Positions 16,625 to 24,275 of a DNA stretch of 64,000 nucleotides are shown here, piece by piece (position 1 is the stretch's first letter; each line of letters opens with the position of its first letter). A program made the position numbers and the translations under genes. Under the pieces are notes generated by a model, which worked only from the letters and a program-made list of their open reading frames with translations, was not told where the DNA came from and searched no databases. The stretch is from Pseudomonas mangiferae (GTDB lineage: Bacteria; Pseudomonadota; Gammaproteobacteria; Pseudomonadales; Pseudomonadaceae), in assembly GCF_007109405.1 (NCBI RefSeq), contig NZ_VJOY01000004.1, positions 124,001 through 188,000 on the forward strand. The letters are read 5' to 3'.

Positions 16625-18099
16625 CCCTGATGACCGGCTCCGGCTACCTGGAGAGCCTGCGCGACGGCCGCCAGGTCTACCTGAACGGCGAGCGGGTGGC
16701 CGACGTGACCGAGCACCGCGCCTTCCGCAACGCGGCGCGCAGCATCGCCGCGCTGTACGACGTCCTGCACGGCGAGCACCGCGAGCGCCTGACCTGCGAA
16801 GACGCCTTCGGCCAGCGCACCCATCGCTTCTTCACCCCGGCCCGGGACGCCGCCGACCTGCAGGCGGCCGGCGAGGCGATCCGCCACTGGTCGACGATGA
16901 CCTACGGCTTCATGGGGCGCACGCCGGACTACAAGGCGGCGTTCATGTCCGGCCTGGCCATCGGCGCCGACTACTACGGCGACTTCGCGGACAATGCCCG
17001 CCGCTGGCACCGCGCGTTCACTGGGCAGGGGCTGTTCCTCAACCACGCGATCATCAACCCGCCCCTGGACCGCAGCAAGGCGATCCACGACATGCGCGAC
17101 GTATTCGTTCACGTCGAGCGGGAGACCGATGCCGGCCTCATCGTCAGCGGCAGCAAGATGCTCGCCACCGGTAGCGCGCTGACCAACGCCACCTTCGTCG
17201 CCCCGGTGGCTTCGGCGGCGCTGGAGGCGGGCAAGGCCGACGACTTCGCCCTGGTGTTCTTCGCTCGCATGGACAACCCCGGGCTGCGCCTGCTGTGCCG
17301 GCCGTCCTACGAGGCGCGGGCCAGCAGCCCGTTCGACTACCCGTTGTCCAGCCGCTTCGACGAGAACGACAGCGTGCTGCTGTTCAACCAGGCGCTGATT
17401 CCCTGGGAGGACGTGCTGGTCCACCGCGACCGGGAGCGGGCCACCGGCTTCTACGCCAGCTCCGGCTTCGCCAACCTCTACAACTTCCAGTCGGGCATTC
17501 GCCTGTCGGTGAAGCTGGAGCTGATGATCGGCCTGCTTTCCCTGGGTGTGCGAGCCAACGGCACCGACGGGTTTCGCGGCATCCAGGCGGCCCTGGGGGA
17601 ACTGATCGCCCTGCAGCACCTGCTGCAGGCCCTCACCGCTGCCATGGCTCGGGACCCGGAGCGCACCGCCGCCGGGGCCTGTGTGCCGCGCCTGGAGTAC
17701 GCCTCGGCGCTGCGCATCCAGGTGCCGCTGATCTGGAAGCGGGTGCGCGAACTGCTGGAAACCGCCCTGGGCGGCTCGCCCCTGGTGACGGTTTCCGCGG
17801 CCGCCGACCTGCTGGACCCGGAGTTGCGCGGTTGGGTGGACCGCTATTACCGAGGCGCGGCTCTGGAGCCGGAACAGCGGCTGAAGCTGTTCAAGCTGAT
17901 CTGGGACGCCACCGGCAGCGAGTTCGGCGCGCGCCATGCGGTCTACGAAAGCCATTACTCGGGCAATGCCGAGCAGATCCGCCTGGACTCGCTGAACTGG
18001 GCGCGACGCCGGGGCCACCTGGGCGCCTGCGAGGCCCTGGTGGAGCGCTGCATGGCGGACTACGACCTGCAGGGCTGGTGCGGAGGGCCGTGGCGATGA
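16621..18099 (+). CDS. pvcC: PvcC-like flavin-dependent aromatic hydroxylase (HpaB family)
   Basis: A 492-residue protein of the 4-hydroxyphenylacetate 3-monooxygenase large-subunit family. It begins MTGSGYLESLRDGRQVYLNG, the usual HpaB start, with HWSTMTYGFMGRTPDYKAAF at about 95 and LNHAIINPPLDRSKAIHD at about 141. These enzymes use FADH2 from a separate reductase to add an ortho hydroxyl to a phenol; in the pvc pathway this would create the catechol of the coumarin. No reductase gene is in the cluster, so the flavin must come from elsewhere. Overlaps of four bases at both ends. Confidence 0.9.
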   Translation: MTLMTGSGYLESLRDGRQVYLNGERVADVTEHRAFRNAARSIAALYDVLHGEHRERLTCEDAFGQRTHRFFTPARDAADLQAAGEAIRHWSTMTYGFMGRTPDYKAAFMSGLAIGADYYGDFADNARRWHRAFTGQGLFLNHAIINPPLDRSKAIHDMRDVFVHVERETDAGLIVSGSKMLATGSALTNATFVAPVASAALEAGKADDFALVFFARMDNPGLRLLCRPSYEARASSPFDYPLSSRFDENDSVLLFNQALIPWEDVLVHRDRERATGFYASSGFANLYNFQSGIRLSVKLELMIGLLSLGVRANGTDGFRGIQAALGELIALQHLLQALTAAMARDPERTAAGACVPRLEYASALRIQVPLIWKRVRELLETALGGSPLVTVSAAADLLDPELRGWVDRYYRGAALEPEQRLKLFKLIWDATGSEFGARHAVYESHYSGNAEQIRLDSLNWARRRGHLGACEALVERCMADYDLQGWCGGPWR

Positions 18100-18806
18100 G
18101 CCGGGTGTTCGCTCGCCGTATCCCGGGCCTGGCGCTGGGGTGCCTGCTGGTGGGGGCGGGCCCGGTCGCGCTCGTCCTGGCCGCACCGTTGCCCGCGGCC
18201 ATCGCGCCGGACGACACTGCCCCGCGGCCGTCCGGGAATGACCCCGACGCCGAGCGGCTGGCCCGAGGGGCCGCGGTCAACCAGCGGGCCTGCGCCCGCT
18301 GCCATGCCGAGGATGGCAATGGTGGCCCGCAGCCGGTGAAGGCCTACCCCAAGCTGGCTGGCCTCAGCGAGGACTACCTGCGCAAGCAGATCTACGACCT
18401 CAAGGCGCATCGCCGGCCGAACCCGGCCACCGACGGCCGCGGCGAACGGCTGCAGGAGGCGGAAGTGGACGCCATCTCCGCCTACTTTGCCGGCCAGCCC
18501 ATGGCACCCGGCGACCCTGATGACCTGTCGCCCGCGGCCCGGCGTGACGCCGAAGCGCTGTTCCGCCAGGGGGCGCCGTCCCGGGGCGTGCCGGCCTGCG
18601 TCACCTGCCATGGCGACGCCGCCCAGGGCCTGGCGGCGACCCAGGCGCCGCGGCTGGCGGGGCAGTGGCGGCCGTACCTGGCGACCCAGTTGCAGCGTTT
18701 TCGCGACGGCAGCCGTGCCACCAGCCCAATCATGGCCGCAGTGGCGAAGCCCCTGGAGGACGCCGAGATCGAGCGGATGGCGGCCTACCTCAGCGGGCTG
18801 CGCTGA
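18096..18806 (+). CDS. pvcD: PvcD-like di-haem cytochrome c
   Basis: A 236-residue precursor with an N-terminal hydrophobic export segment and two haem c attachment motifs, CARCH at 66-70 and CVTCH at 168-172, each in a cytochrome c4-like half (GNGGPQPVKAYPKLAGLSEDY; RLAGQWRPYLATQLQRFRDG). It should be periplasmic or membrane-anchored and carry electrons. The last gene of the P. aeruginosa pvc operon is also assigned to PvcD; its role in paerucumarin synthesis is not established to my knowledge. GGAGG lies 10 bases before ATG 18096, and the gene overlaps pvcC by four bases. Confidence 0.8.
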   Translation: MSRVFARRIPGLALGCLLVGAGPVALVLAAPLPAAIAPDDTAPRPSGNDPDAERLARGAAVNQRACARCHAEDGNGGPQPVKAYPKLAGLSEDYLRKQIYDLKAHRRPNPATDGRGERLQEAEVDAISAYFAGQPMAPGDPDDLSPAARRDAEALFRQGAPSRGVPACVTCHGDAAQGLAATQAPRLAGQWRPYLATQLQRFRDGSRATSPIMAAVAKPLEDAEIERMAAYLSGLR

Positions 18807-18808
18807 GC

Positions 18809-19750
18809 TCAGGCGCTGCGGGCCACGGCGCCGAACGGGTCGTTGTCCAGGCGCTCCCGCAGGCTGTGGATGAACGCCCTGACTCGGGCCGGCATGTAGC
18901 GCGCCGAGGGGTACAGGGCGTAGATGCCACCCTGGGGCAGGCTCCAGTCCTCCAGGACCCGCACCAGCCGCCCGCTGGCCAGGTCGCCGGCCACCAGGAA
19001 GCTGGGCAGCACGCTGAGCCCGGCGCCGGCCCGCACCAGGCGGTAGACCGAGAGGGTGGTGTTGGCCTGCAGCCGGCCGTGGGTCCGTACCTCCCGCAGC
19101 GCCTCGCCGCGGCGGAAGGTCCACTGCCAGGGCGAGGCCAGGCGGGTGTGGGCGATCCACTCGATGCGCGCCAGGTCGTCCGGCTCCCGCAGCGGCGGGT
19201 GCTGCGCCAGGTAGTCCGGGGCCGCCACCAGGGTCTGTTCGAAGGTGGCCAGCTTGTTGGCGTGCAGACCGGAGTCCTTGGGCCAGCCGACCCGAACCGC
19301 CAGGTCGATGCGCTGGCCCACCAGGTCCAGTACCTGATCGTCGCCGATCATCTCCACCTGGGTCTTGGGGAAGCGCTTGATGTAGTCGGCGGCGACGGCG
19401 CTGATGTGCAGCTTGGCGAAATCCAGGGGCGCGGTGATGCGCAGGCGGCCGCTGGGCTCGCCGTGGGGATCGCGGACGTCGGCCACCGCGCTGTCCAGTT
19501 CCCCCAGCAGGCGGCGCGCCACGTCGAACAGCCGCGTGCCGCTGTCGGTGAGGGCCATGCGCCGGGTGGTACGGGTCAGCAACTGGGTGCCGAGGCTGGC
19601 CTCCAGGCGCGCGAGCTGTTCGCTGAGCAGGGACTTCGACAAACCGAGGGCCTCGGCGGCGGCGGTGAAGCTCTGGTGTTCGACGACAGCGACGAAGCCA
19701 TACAGGTGATTCAGGTTGAGTTGGCTGAGCCGTTCCATGGAGGCACTCAT
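18809..19750 (-). CDS. LysR-family regulator, PtxR-like
   Basis: A 313-residue regulator. The N-terminal winged helix-turn-helix is clear (LNHLYGFVAVVEHQSFTAAA, LGLSKSLLSEQLARLEASLG). The C-terminal LysR substrate domain includes SGRLRITAPLDFAKLHISAV and AGAGLSVLPSFLVAGDLASG. ATG 19750 is chosen because AAGGA lies 8 bases upstream; ATG 19738 is possible. It converges with pvcD, with two bases between stops. In P. aeruginosa the pvc genes adjoin ptxR, a LysR activator of pvc, so control of this cluster is a reasonable inference. A 12-bp palindrome lies about 140 bases upstream of its start. Confidence 0.85.
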   Translation of the reverse strand: MSASMERLSQLNLNHLYGFVAVVEHQSFTAAAEALGLSKSLLSEQLARLEASLGTQLLTRTTRRMALTDSGTRLFDVARRLLGELDSAVADVRDPHGEPSGRLRITAPLDFAKLHISAVAADYIKRFPKTQVEMIGDDQVLDLVGQRIDLAVRVGWPKDSGLHANKLATFEQTLVAAPDYLAQHPPLREPDDLARIEWIAHTRLASPWQWTFRRGEALREVRTHGRLQANTTLSVYRLVRAGAGLSVLPSFLVAGDLASGRLVRVLEDWSLPQGGIYALYPSARYMPARVRAFIHSLRERLDNDPFGAVARSA

Positions 19751-20179
19751 CGACGGGTTCCTTGCTCCGCCGGGCCGGCGGAGAACGGGGTGGGAGGATG
19801 CAGGGACGGTGGGCGCGGCGCGCTCGGCACGTCGGGCGGACCGCCGGCCAGGGGCCGCCGACGGCCGTCGCGGTGGCGCGCTAGCCTCTGACCGGTCAGC
19901 CGGCAAGGTTCCGGGGCGTGCCCGGCGCCGGAACCAAGCGCCGGCGGGCGGGTCAGGACATGCCGCACCTCCATGAGGGTGGCACGGCCTCGATGCGGCA
20001 GCGCTTGCTGCACGATGGGGCGGATCGAGCGCAGCCGTCCGACCGGATGCCCGTCGCCCCCGGCATTCGTCGCGGTCACAAGGCTTGCCGCCGCGGTAAG
20101 GGCTGCGCCGACGCGTGGTCGGTGCGGATCGCTCGGGCACTCGCCCACCCCGGCTTCAACGGATACCAGGAGTCTTTCC
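19751..20179. promoter_or_regulatory. Divergent intergenic region with a 12-bp palindrome
   Basis: About 430 bases separate the LysR gene from the DUF4340 gene; no gene is supported. It contains the perfect palindrome CTGACCGGTCAG at 19888-19899, a candidate operator for the regulator. GGTTCCGGGGCG-type inverted sequence around 19,910-19,935 is a second, weaker candidate. Confidence 0.35.
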
Positions 20180-21157
20180 ATGGGACGCAAGCACCTGATC
20201 GGCCTGGCGCTGCTGGTGGCAGTGCTGGCCGCGCCGTACGCCTGGCTGCAGCGGGACGAGAAGCCGGCCCGGGTCGAGCGCGAGGCGCTGTTCCCCGGTT
20301 TCGCCAGCCCGTCGGCCGGCGTGCGGGCGATCGAGGTGCACCGTCCGGGCGAGCCGGCGGTACGGGTCGAGCGGGAAGACGGGCAGCGCTGGAGGGTGCC
20401 GGCCAAGGCGGGCTACCCGGCCCGGACGCAAGCCGTGGTGGAACTGCTCGAGGCCCTGGCGGGTGCGCGCAAGGTGCAGGCGACGAACGCCAGCCCGGCG
20501 CTGCCCGGCCTGGCGGAGGACGGGGACCCGGCGAACCAGGCGACCCGTCTGGACCTGGAGCGCGAGGGCGGCGCGCCCCTGGCGCTGCTGGTGGGCAGGC
20601 CGGCCCGGCAGGAGGAGGGCCAGTGGGTGCGGGTTCCCGGCGAGTCCCAGGCCTGGCTGATCGACCGCGACATCGAGCTGCCGCCCACGGAACTGGCCTG
20701 GCTGGACCGGCGGGTGGCGGCGCTGCCGCTGGCGGACATCCAGCGCCTGGAGGTCCGGCACGCCACCGGCGAGCACCTGGCCCTGAGCCGCGAGCACTCT
20801 GGCGACGCAGGCTTCGGCGTGGCGCCGCTGCCCGTGGGCCGGCATCTGGCCCGGGTCGACGTCGCCAACGGCCTGCCGGCGGTGTTCGCCGACCTGGACT
20901 TCGCCGATGCCGCACCGCGCCAGCAGGCCACCTTCAAGGCGCCGCCGGTGCTCACCTTCAGCCTGCGAACCTTCGCCGGCGGGCAGGCCACCGGCAGCGT
21001 CTATGCCCAGGGCGACCAGCATTGGCTGGTGTTGGACAGCCGTACCGATCTGACGGACGGCCAATGGCCGGGGCGATCCGACTGGGCCTATCGCCTGGAC
21101 GATGACCGCTACCAGGCCCTGGCGACGCCCCTCGACCGTCTCCTGGCGAAGCCCTGA
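20180..21157 (+). CDS. DUF4340-domain protein, orphan of an ABC-transporter locus
   Basis: A 325-residue protein with an N-terminal membrane anchor (LIGLALLVAVLAAPYAWLQ, about 5-23) and a long periplasmic part containing repeated beta-rich units typical of DUF4340 (VEVHRPGEPAVRVERED-like start, WLIDRDIELPPTELAWLDR near 160, SDWAYRLDDDRYQAL at the end). DUF4340 proteins normally accompany an ABC-2 permease, an ATPase and a Gld-G like protein. None of these partners is in the window, although P. aeruginosa has them, as I recall, between plsB and tcdA. CCAGGAG lies 8 bases before the ATG. Confidence 0.75.
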   Translation: MGRKHLIGLALLVAVLAAPYAWLQRDEKPARVEREALFPGFASPSAGVRAIEVHRPGEPAVRVEREDGQRWRVPAKAGYPARTQAVVELLEALAGARKVQATNASPALPGLAEDGDPANQATRLDLEREGGAPLALLVGRPARQEEGQWVRVPGESQAWLIDRDIELPPTELAWLDRRVAALPLADIQRLEVRHATGEHLALSREHSGDAGFGVAPLPVGRHLARVDVANGLPAVFADLDFADAAPRQQATFKAPPVLTFSLRTFAGGQATGSVYAQGDQHWLVLDSRTDLTDGQWPGRSDWAYRLDDDRYQALATPLDRLLAKP

Positions 21158-21466
21158 GACAGACCGTCGCCACGATGTCCAACCTGCCGCGGCGTGCCCT
21201 GTTTTCGTGCCTGCGCGACCCAGTAAAGGGCAGGTGGAACGGGGCTTTCGAGCGGTTCCGGGGCGCGGAAAAAAAGGCTTTCCAGGCCCGGTTTCTGCTT
21301 TCATACTCCGGTGGCGGTCGCGTCGGGGACGTTATTCGACATTCCGCCTCGGCTCACTCCGGCCGAGCGCGGTTACAACAAGAAGCCCGTCCGCCGTCGC
21401 ACCGTCGAGGCGCCCGCTCCCAGACGGGGAGGGGCGATCAAATATCGCGAGTTGGAGAGAGTGGTA
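21158..21466 (+). other. Long leader before the cold-shock gene
   Basis: About 310 bases between genes. Cold-shock genes often have long structured 5' leaders, which is the simplest reading. One frame is open without a stop from GTG 21311 straight into the cold-shock gene, adding 52 codons (with [11 protein letters not shown] and [13 protein letters not shown]). I see no ribosome site for it and treat it as leader, but the absence of stops is noted under findings. Confidence 0.45.
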
Positions 21467-21676
21467 ATGGCTGATCGTGAAGTCGGAACCGTCAAGTGGT
21501 TCAATGACGCCAAGGGTTATGGGTTCATTCAACGGGACGGCGGTGCGGATGTGTTCGTGCACTACCGCGCGATTCGCGGCGACGGCCACCGCTCTCTGGT
21601 GGAAGGCCAGAAGGTGGAATTCGCGGTGATCCAGGGCCAGAAGGGCCTGCAGGCGGAAGACGTGTCCCGCGTCTGA
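21467..21676 (+). CDS. Cold-shock (CspA-family) protein
   Basis: A 69-residue single-domain cold-shock protein. RNP1 is KGYGFIQ (about 15-21) and RNP2 is DVFVHYRAI (about 27-35), within the five-stranded OB fold; [10 protein letters not shown] and [11 protein letters not shown] are standard. It binds single-stranded nucleic acid and acts as an RNA chaperone. The ATG at 21467 is preceded by GGAGAGA. It sits upstream of, and convergent with, the small gene before rlmA, an arrangement shared with P. aeruginosa PA1159-PA1161 as I remember it. Confidence 0.93.
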   Translation: MADREVGTVKWFNDAKGYGFIQRDGGADVFVHYRAIRGDGHRSLVEGQKVEFAVIQGQKGLQAEDVSRV

Positions 21677-21688
21677 CGCACCCGGCAC

Positions 21689-21710
21689 GAGGCCCGTCGC
21701 CACGGGCCTC
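21689..21710. terminator. Hairpin after the cold-shock gene
   Basis: GAGGCCCGT / ACGGGCCTC, a 9-bp stem with the loop CGCC, followed by TGCCTTTCC. It lies between convergent genes and may serve both. Confidence 0.65.
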
Positions 21711-21740
21711 TGCCTTTCCGATAGGTGATGCCGCCGGCGC

Positions 21741-22124
21741 TCAGTCGGTACGCCAGACGAATTCCCGCTCCCCCTCGGCATCGACCTTCACCCAGCGGTC
21801 GGCCGCTTCCTCGTCTTCTTCCTCGTCCCAGCCGCCGGTGGCGCAGCGAATCTCCACCCCCAGCGCGGCGAACGCTGCCCGTGCGCAGGCACGGTCGTCT
21901 TCCCAGGGCGTGGCCGGGCTGTCGATGAACAGGCTGTGCCACTTGCCCACCGCCTTGGGCAGCCAGGCCAGGCGGAAGGCTGCGCCCTCGCCCTCGGCGG
22001 TGGCCTTGTACACCTGGCCCTGCTGGCGCCAGGTGCTGCAGGGGCCGAGTGCGCCTTCCAGCCAGGCGCTCACCGCCGGCAGGTCCGCATCCTTCACATA
22101 GATCTCGATATCCGGTTGGCGCAT
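21741..22124 (-). CDS. Conserved hypothetical protein (127 aa)
   Basis: A soluble protein beginning MRQPDIEIYVKDADLPAVSA, with WHSLFIDSPATPWEDDRACA and an acidic patch (GWDEEEDEEAADRW) near the C-terminus. ATG 22124 has GAGGA five bases upstream. The order csp / this gene / rlmA / dapE / ndvB matches the P. aeruginosa PA1159-PA1163 order in my memory, so it is probably the PA1160 counterpart. No domain is recognised and no function is proposed. It follows rlmA by 56 bases on the same strand and may be co-transcribed. Confidence 0.75.
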   Translation of the reverse strand: MRQPDIEIYVKDADLPAVSAWLEGALGPCSTWRQQGQVYKATAEGEGAAFRLAWLPKAVGKWHSLFIDSPATPWEDDRACARAAFAALGVEIRCATGGWDEEEDEEAADRWVKVDAEGEREFVWRTD

Positions 22125-22180
22125 GGCGTCCTCGTGGGGGGAGCGGGGCGGCGGGCGACGAGCCTCGGCACGCGGGCCGC

Positions 22181-22987
22181 TCAGGGCAAACGTTCGATCC
22201 AATCGTAGCGGATGGAGACCGTCACCTCGAAGGGCTGATCGATCACCGCCGCCCGGCGTTCGGCACTGGCGCGCCAGCCGTGGGGCGTCATGGCCAGCAG
22301 GTCGGCCCGGCTCTGGGCCTCGGTCAGCGGCAGGCTGAATTCCAGTTCCTCGCTGTGCACCGCGGCCATGCCGTCGGGGATCAGCGCCAGGTGCTTGCGG
22401 TCGTCGTAGTCGCGCACGTCGTCGTAGAGCCGTGCGCGCAGTTCCAGCAAATGGCGCCGGGTCGGCCCCATGCGCAGCAGGCCGCCGCCCGGTGCCAGCA
22501 GGCGGTGCGCCTCCTGCCAGTCCAGGGGGCTGAAGACGCTGGCCAGCAGCGTGCAGCTGCCGTTGGCCAGGGGCACCCGGGCCATGCTCGCCACCAGCCA
22601 ATGCAGGTCCGGGGCGCGGCGGCTGGCGCGCTTCACCGCTTCCCGGGAGATGTCCAGGGCGTAGCCGTCGGCCGCGGGCAGCGCTCGGGCCAGGCGTTCG
22701 GTGTAGTAGCCCTCGCCGCAGCCGATGTCCAGCCAGCGAGCGGGCTGGCGTTCGGCCGCCAGCTGCGCCAGGCGGGTGGCCAGGGGCGCATAGTGGCCGC
22801 CGTCGAGGAACCGCCGGCGCGCCTCCACCATGGCCGCGTTGTCGCCGGGGTCGCGGCTGTTCTTGTGCTGCACCGGCAACAGGTTGAGGTAGCCCTGGCG
22901 GGCCCGGTCGAAGCGGTGCCCGGCGGCGCAGGCGACACCGTTGCCGGCGTCCTGCAGAGGGCTGGAGCAGAGCGGACAGATCAGCAT
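22181..22987 (-). CDS. rlmA: 23S rRNA (guanine-N1)-methyltransferase RlmA
   Basis: A 268-residue SAM-dependent methyltransferase that modifies G745 of 23S rRNA (E. coli numbering). An N-terminal zinc knuckle is formed by Cys4, Cys7, Cys20 and His24, followed by GYLNLLPVQHKNSRDPGDN, the conserved RlmA segment. The SAM-binding motif is WLDIGCGEGYYTERL at about 85-99. ATG 22987 overlaps the dapE stop by one base (TGATG), so the two are translationally coupled. The Pseudomonas gene is also called rrmA. Confidence 0.92.
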   Translation of the reverse strand: MLICPLCSSPLQDAGNGVACAAGHRFDRARQGYLNLLPVQHKNSRDPGDNAAMVEARRRFLDGGHYAPLATRLAQLAAERQPARWLDIGCGEGYYTERLARALPAADGYALDISREAVKRASRRAPDLHWLVASMARVPLANGSCTLLASVFSPLDWQEAHRLLAPGGGLLRMGPTRRHLLELRARLYDDVRDYDDRKHLALIPDGMAAVHSEELEFSLPLTEAQSRADLLAMTPHGWRASAERRAAVIDQPFEVTVSIRYDWIERLP

Positions 22988-24138
22988 CAGGCGAGCAGCC
23001 GCACCAGGGTCTGGTAATAGATGTCGGTGAGCAGGTCGAGGTCGCTGGCCAGGACCCGTTCGTTGACCTGGTGGATGGTGGCGTTGACCGGTCCCAATTC
23101 CACCACCTGGGTGCCCAGGGTGGCGATGAAGCGGCCGTCGGAAGTGCCGCCGCTGGTGGAAGGCAGGGTGTCGCGGCCGGTGACGCTGCGGATGCTGGCG
23201 GACACCGCGTCCAGCAGCTCGCCCGGCTCGGTGAGGAACGGCAGGCCGGAGAGCGTCCAGTCCACCTGGTAGTCCAGGCCGTGGCGGTCGAGGATCGCCG
23301 CGACCCGCGCCTTGAGCCCGTCCACGGTGGATTCGGTGGAGAAGCGGAAGTTGAACAGCGCCTGCAGCTCGCCGGGGATCACGTTGGTGGCGCCGGTGCC
23401 GGCATTCAGGTTGGAGACCTGGAAGCTGGTGGGTGGGAAGAAGTCGTTGCCGTCGTCCCAGTGCTCGGCGGCCAGTTCCGCCAGCGCCGGCGCCGCCAGG
23501 TGAATCGGGTTCTTCGCCAGGTGCGGGTAGGCCACGTGACCCTGCACGCCGCGCACCGTGAGCAGGCCGCCCAGGGAGCCGCGGCGGCCGTTCTTGACGA
23601 TGTCCCCAACCAGGGCGGTGCTCGACGGCTCGCCGACGATGCACCAGTCGAGTCGCTCGCCCCGCGCCCGCAGGCGCTCTACCACCGCCTGGGTGCCGTG
23701 CAGCGCCGGACCTTCCTCGTCGCTGGTGATGAGCCAGGCGATCACACCCTTGTGGTCCGGGTATTCGCCGACGAAGCGCTCCACCGCCACCAGCATCGCC
23801 GCCAGGCTGCCCTTCATGTCCGCCGCGCCGCGCCCGCAGAGCATGCCCTGCTCGTCGATGCGGGCCTGGAACGGCGGGGTCTGCCAGGCCTGCACCGGGC
23901 CGGTGGGCACCACGTCGGTGTGGCCGGCGAAGCACAGCACCGGGCCTTCGCGGCCATGGGTCGCCCAGAAGTTGTCCACGTCCTCGACGCGCATGCGCTC
24001 CACCGCGAAGCCCAGGGTCTCCAGGCGATCGATCATCAGCGCCTGGCACCCGGCGTCCAGCGGGGTGACGGACGGGCGTTCGATCAACTGGCAGGCCAGG
24101 GCCAGGGTGGGCGAGAGGGGCGAGGACGCGACGGACAT
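22987..24138 (-). CDS. dapE: Succinyl-diaminopimelate desuccinylase
   Basis: A 383-residue di-zinc M20 amidohydrolase that cleaves N-succinyl-LL-diaminopimelate, giving LL-DAP for lysine and peptidoglycan. Metal and catalytic motifs are [13 protein letters not shown] (about 69-81), [15 protein letters not shown] (about 101-115), ITSDEEGPA with the catalytic Glu, VGEPSS, and the C-terminal NATIHQVNE. The dimerisation lid region lies between. ATG 24138. It is first in a transcript with rlmA and probably the following small gene; ndvB upstream is separated by a terminator. Confidence 0.96.
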   Translation of the reverse strand: MSVASSPLSPTLALACQLIERPSVTPLDAGCQALMIDRLETLGFAVERMRVEDVDNFWATHGREGPVLCFAGHTDVVPTGPVQAWQTPPFQARIDEQGMLCGRGAADMKGSLAAMLVAVERFVGEYPDHKGVIAWLITSDEEGPALHGTQAVVERLRARGERLDWCIVGEPSSTALVGDIVKNGRRGSLGGLLTVRGVQGHVAYPHLAKNPIHLAAPALAELAAEHWDDGNDFFPPTSFQVSNLNAGTGATNVIPGELQALFNFRFSTESTVDGLKARVAAILDRHGLDYQVDWTLSGLPFLTEPGELLDAVSASIRSVTGRDTLPSTSGGTSDGRFIATLGTQVVELGPVNATIHQVNERVLASDLDLLTDIYYQTLVRLLA

Positions 24139-24232
24139 GACGGCTCCAGCGGGCTAGCGGTCGGGGGAGGGGCGCCATTCTAGCAAGGCCGGGGCGACAC
24201 GGTGGCGCCGCGGCGGGCTTTCCGCACAGACG

Positions 24233-24260
24233 AAAACGGCGGCCCGCAGGCCGCCGTTCG
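24233..24260 (-). terminator. Intrinsic terminator after ndvB
   Basis: A 10-bp stem, AACGGCGGCC / GGCCGCCGTT with the loop TGCG as read on the minus strand, running into TTTT. It lies 15-45 bases beyond the ndvB stop and before dapE. Confidence 0.8.
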
Positions 24261-24275
24261 CCGAACCGGTCGCCG

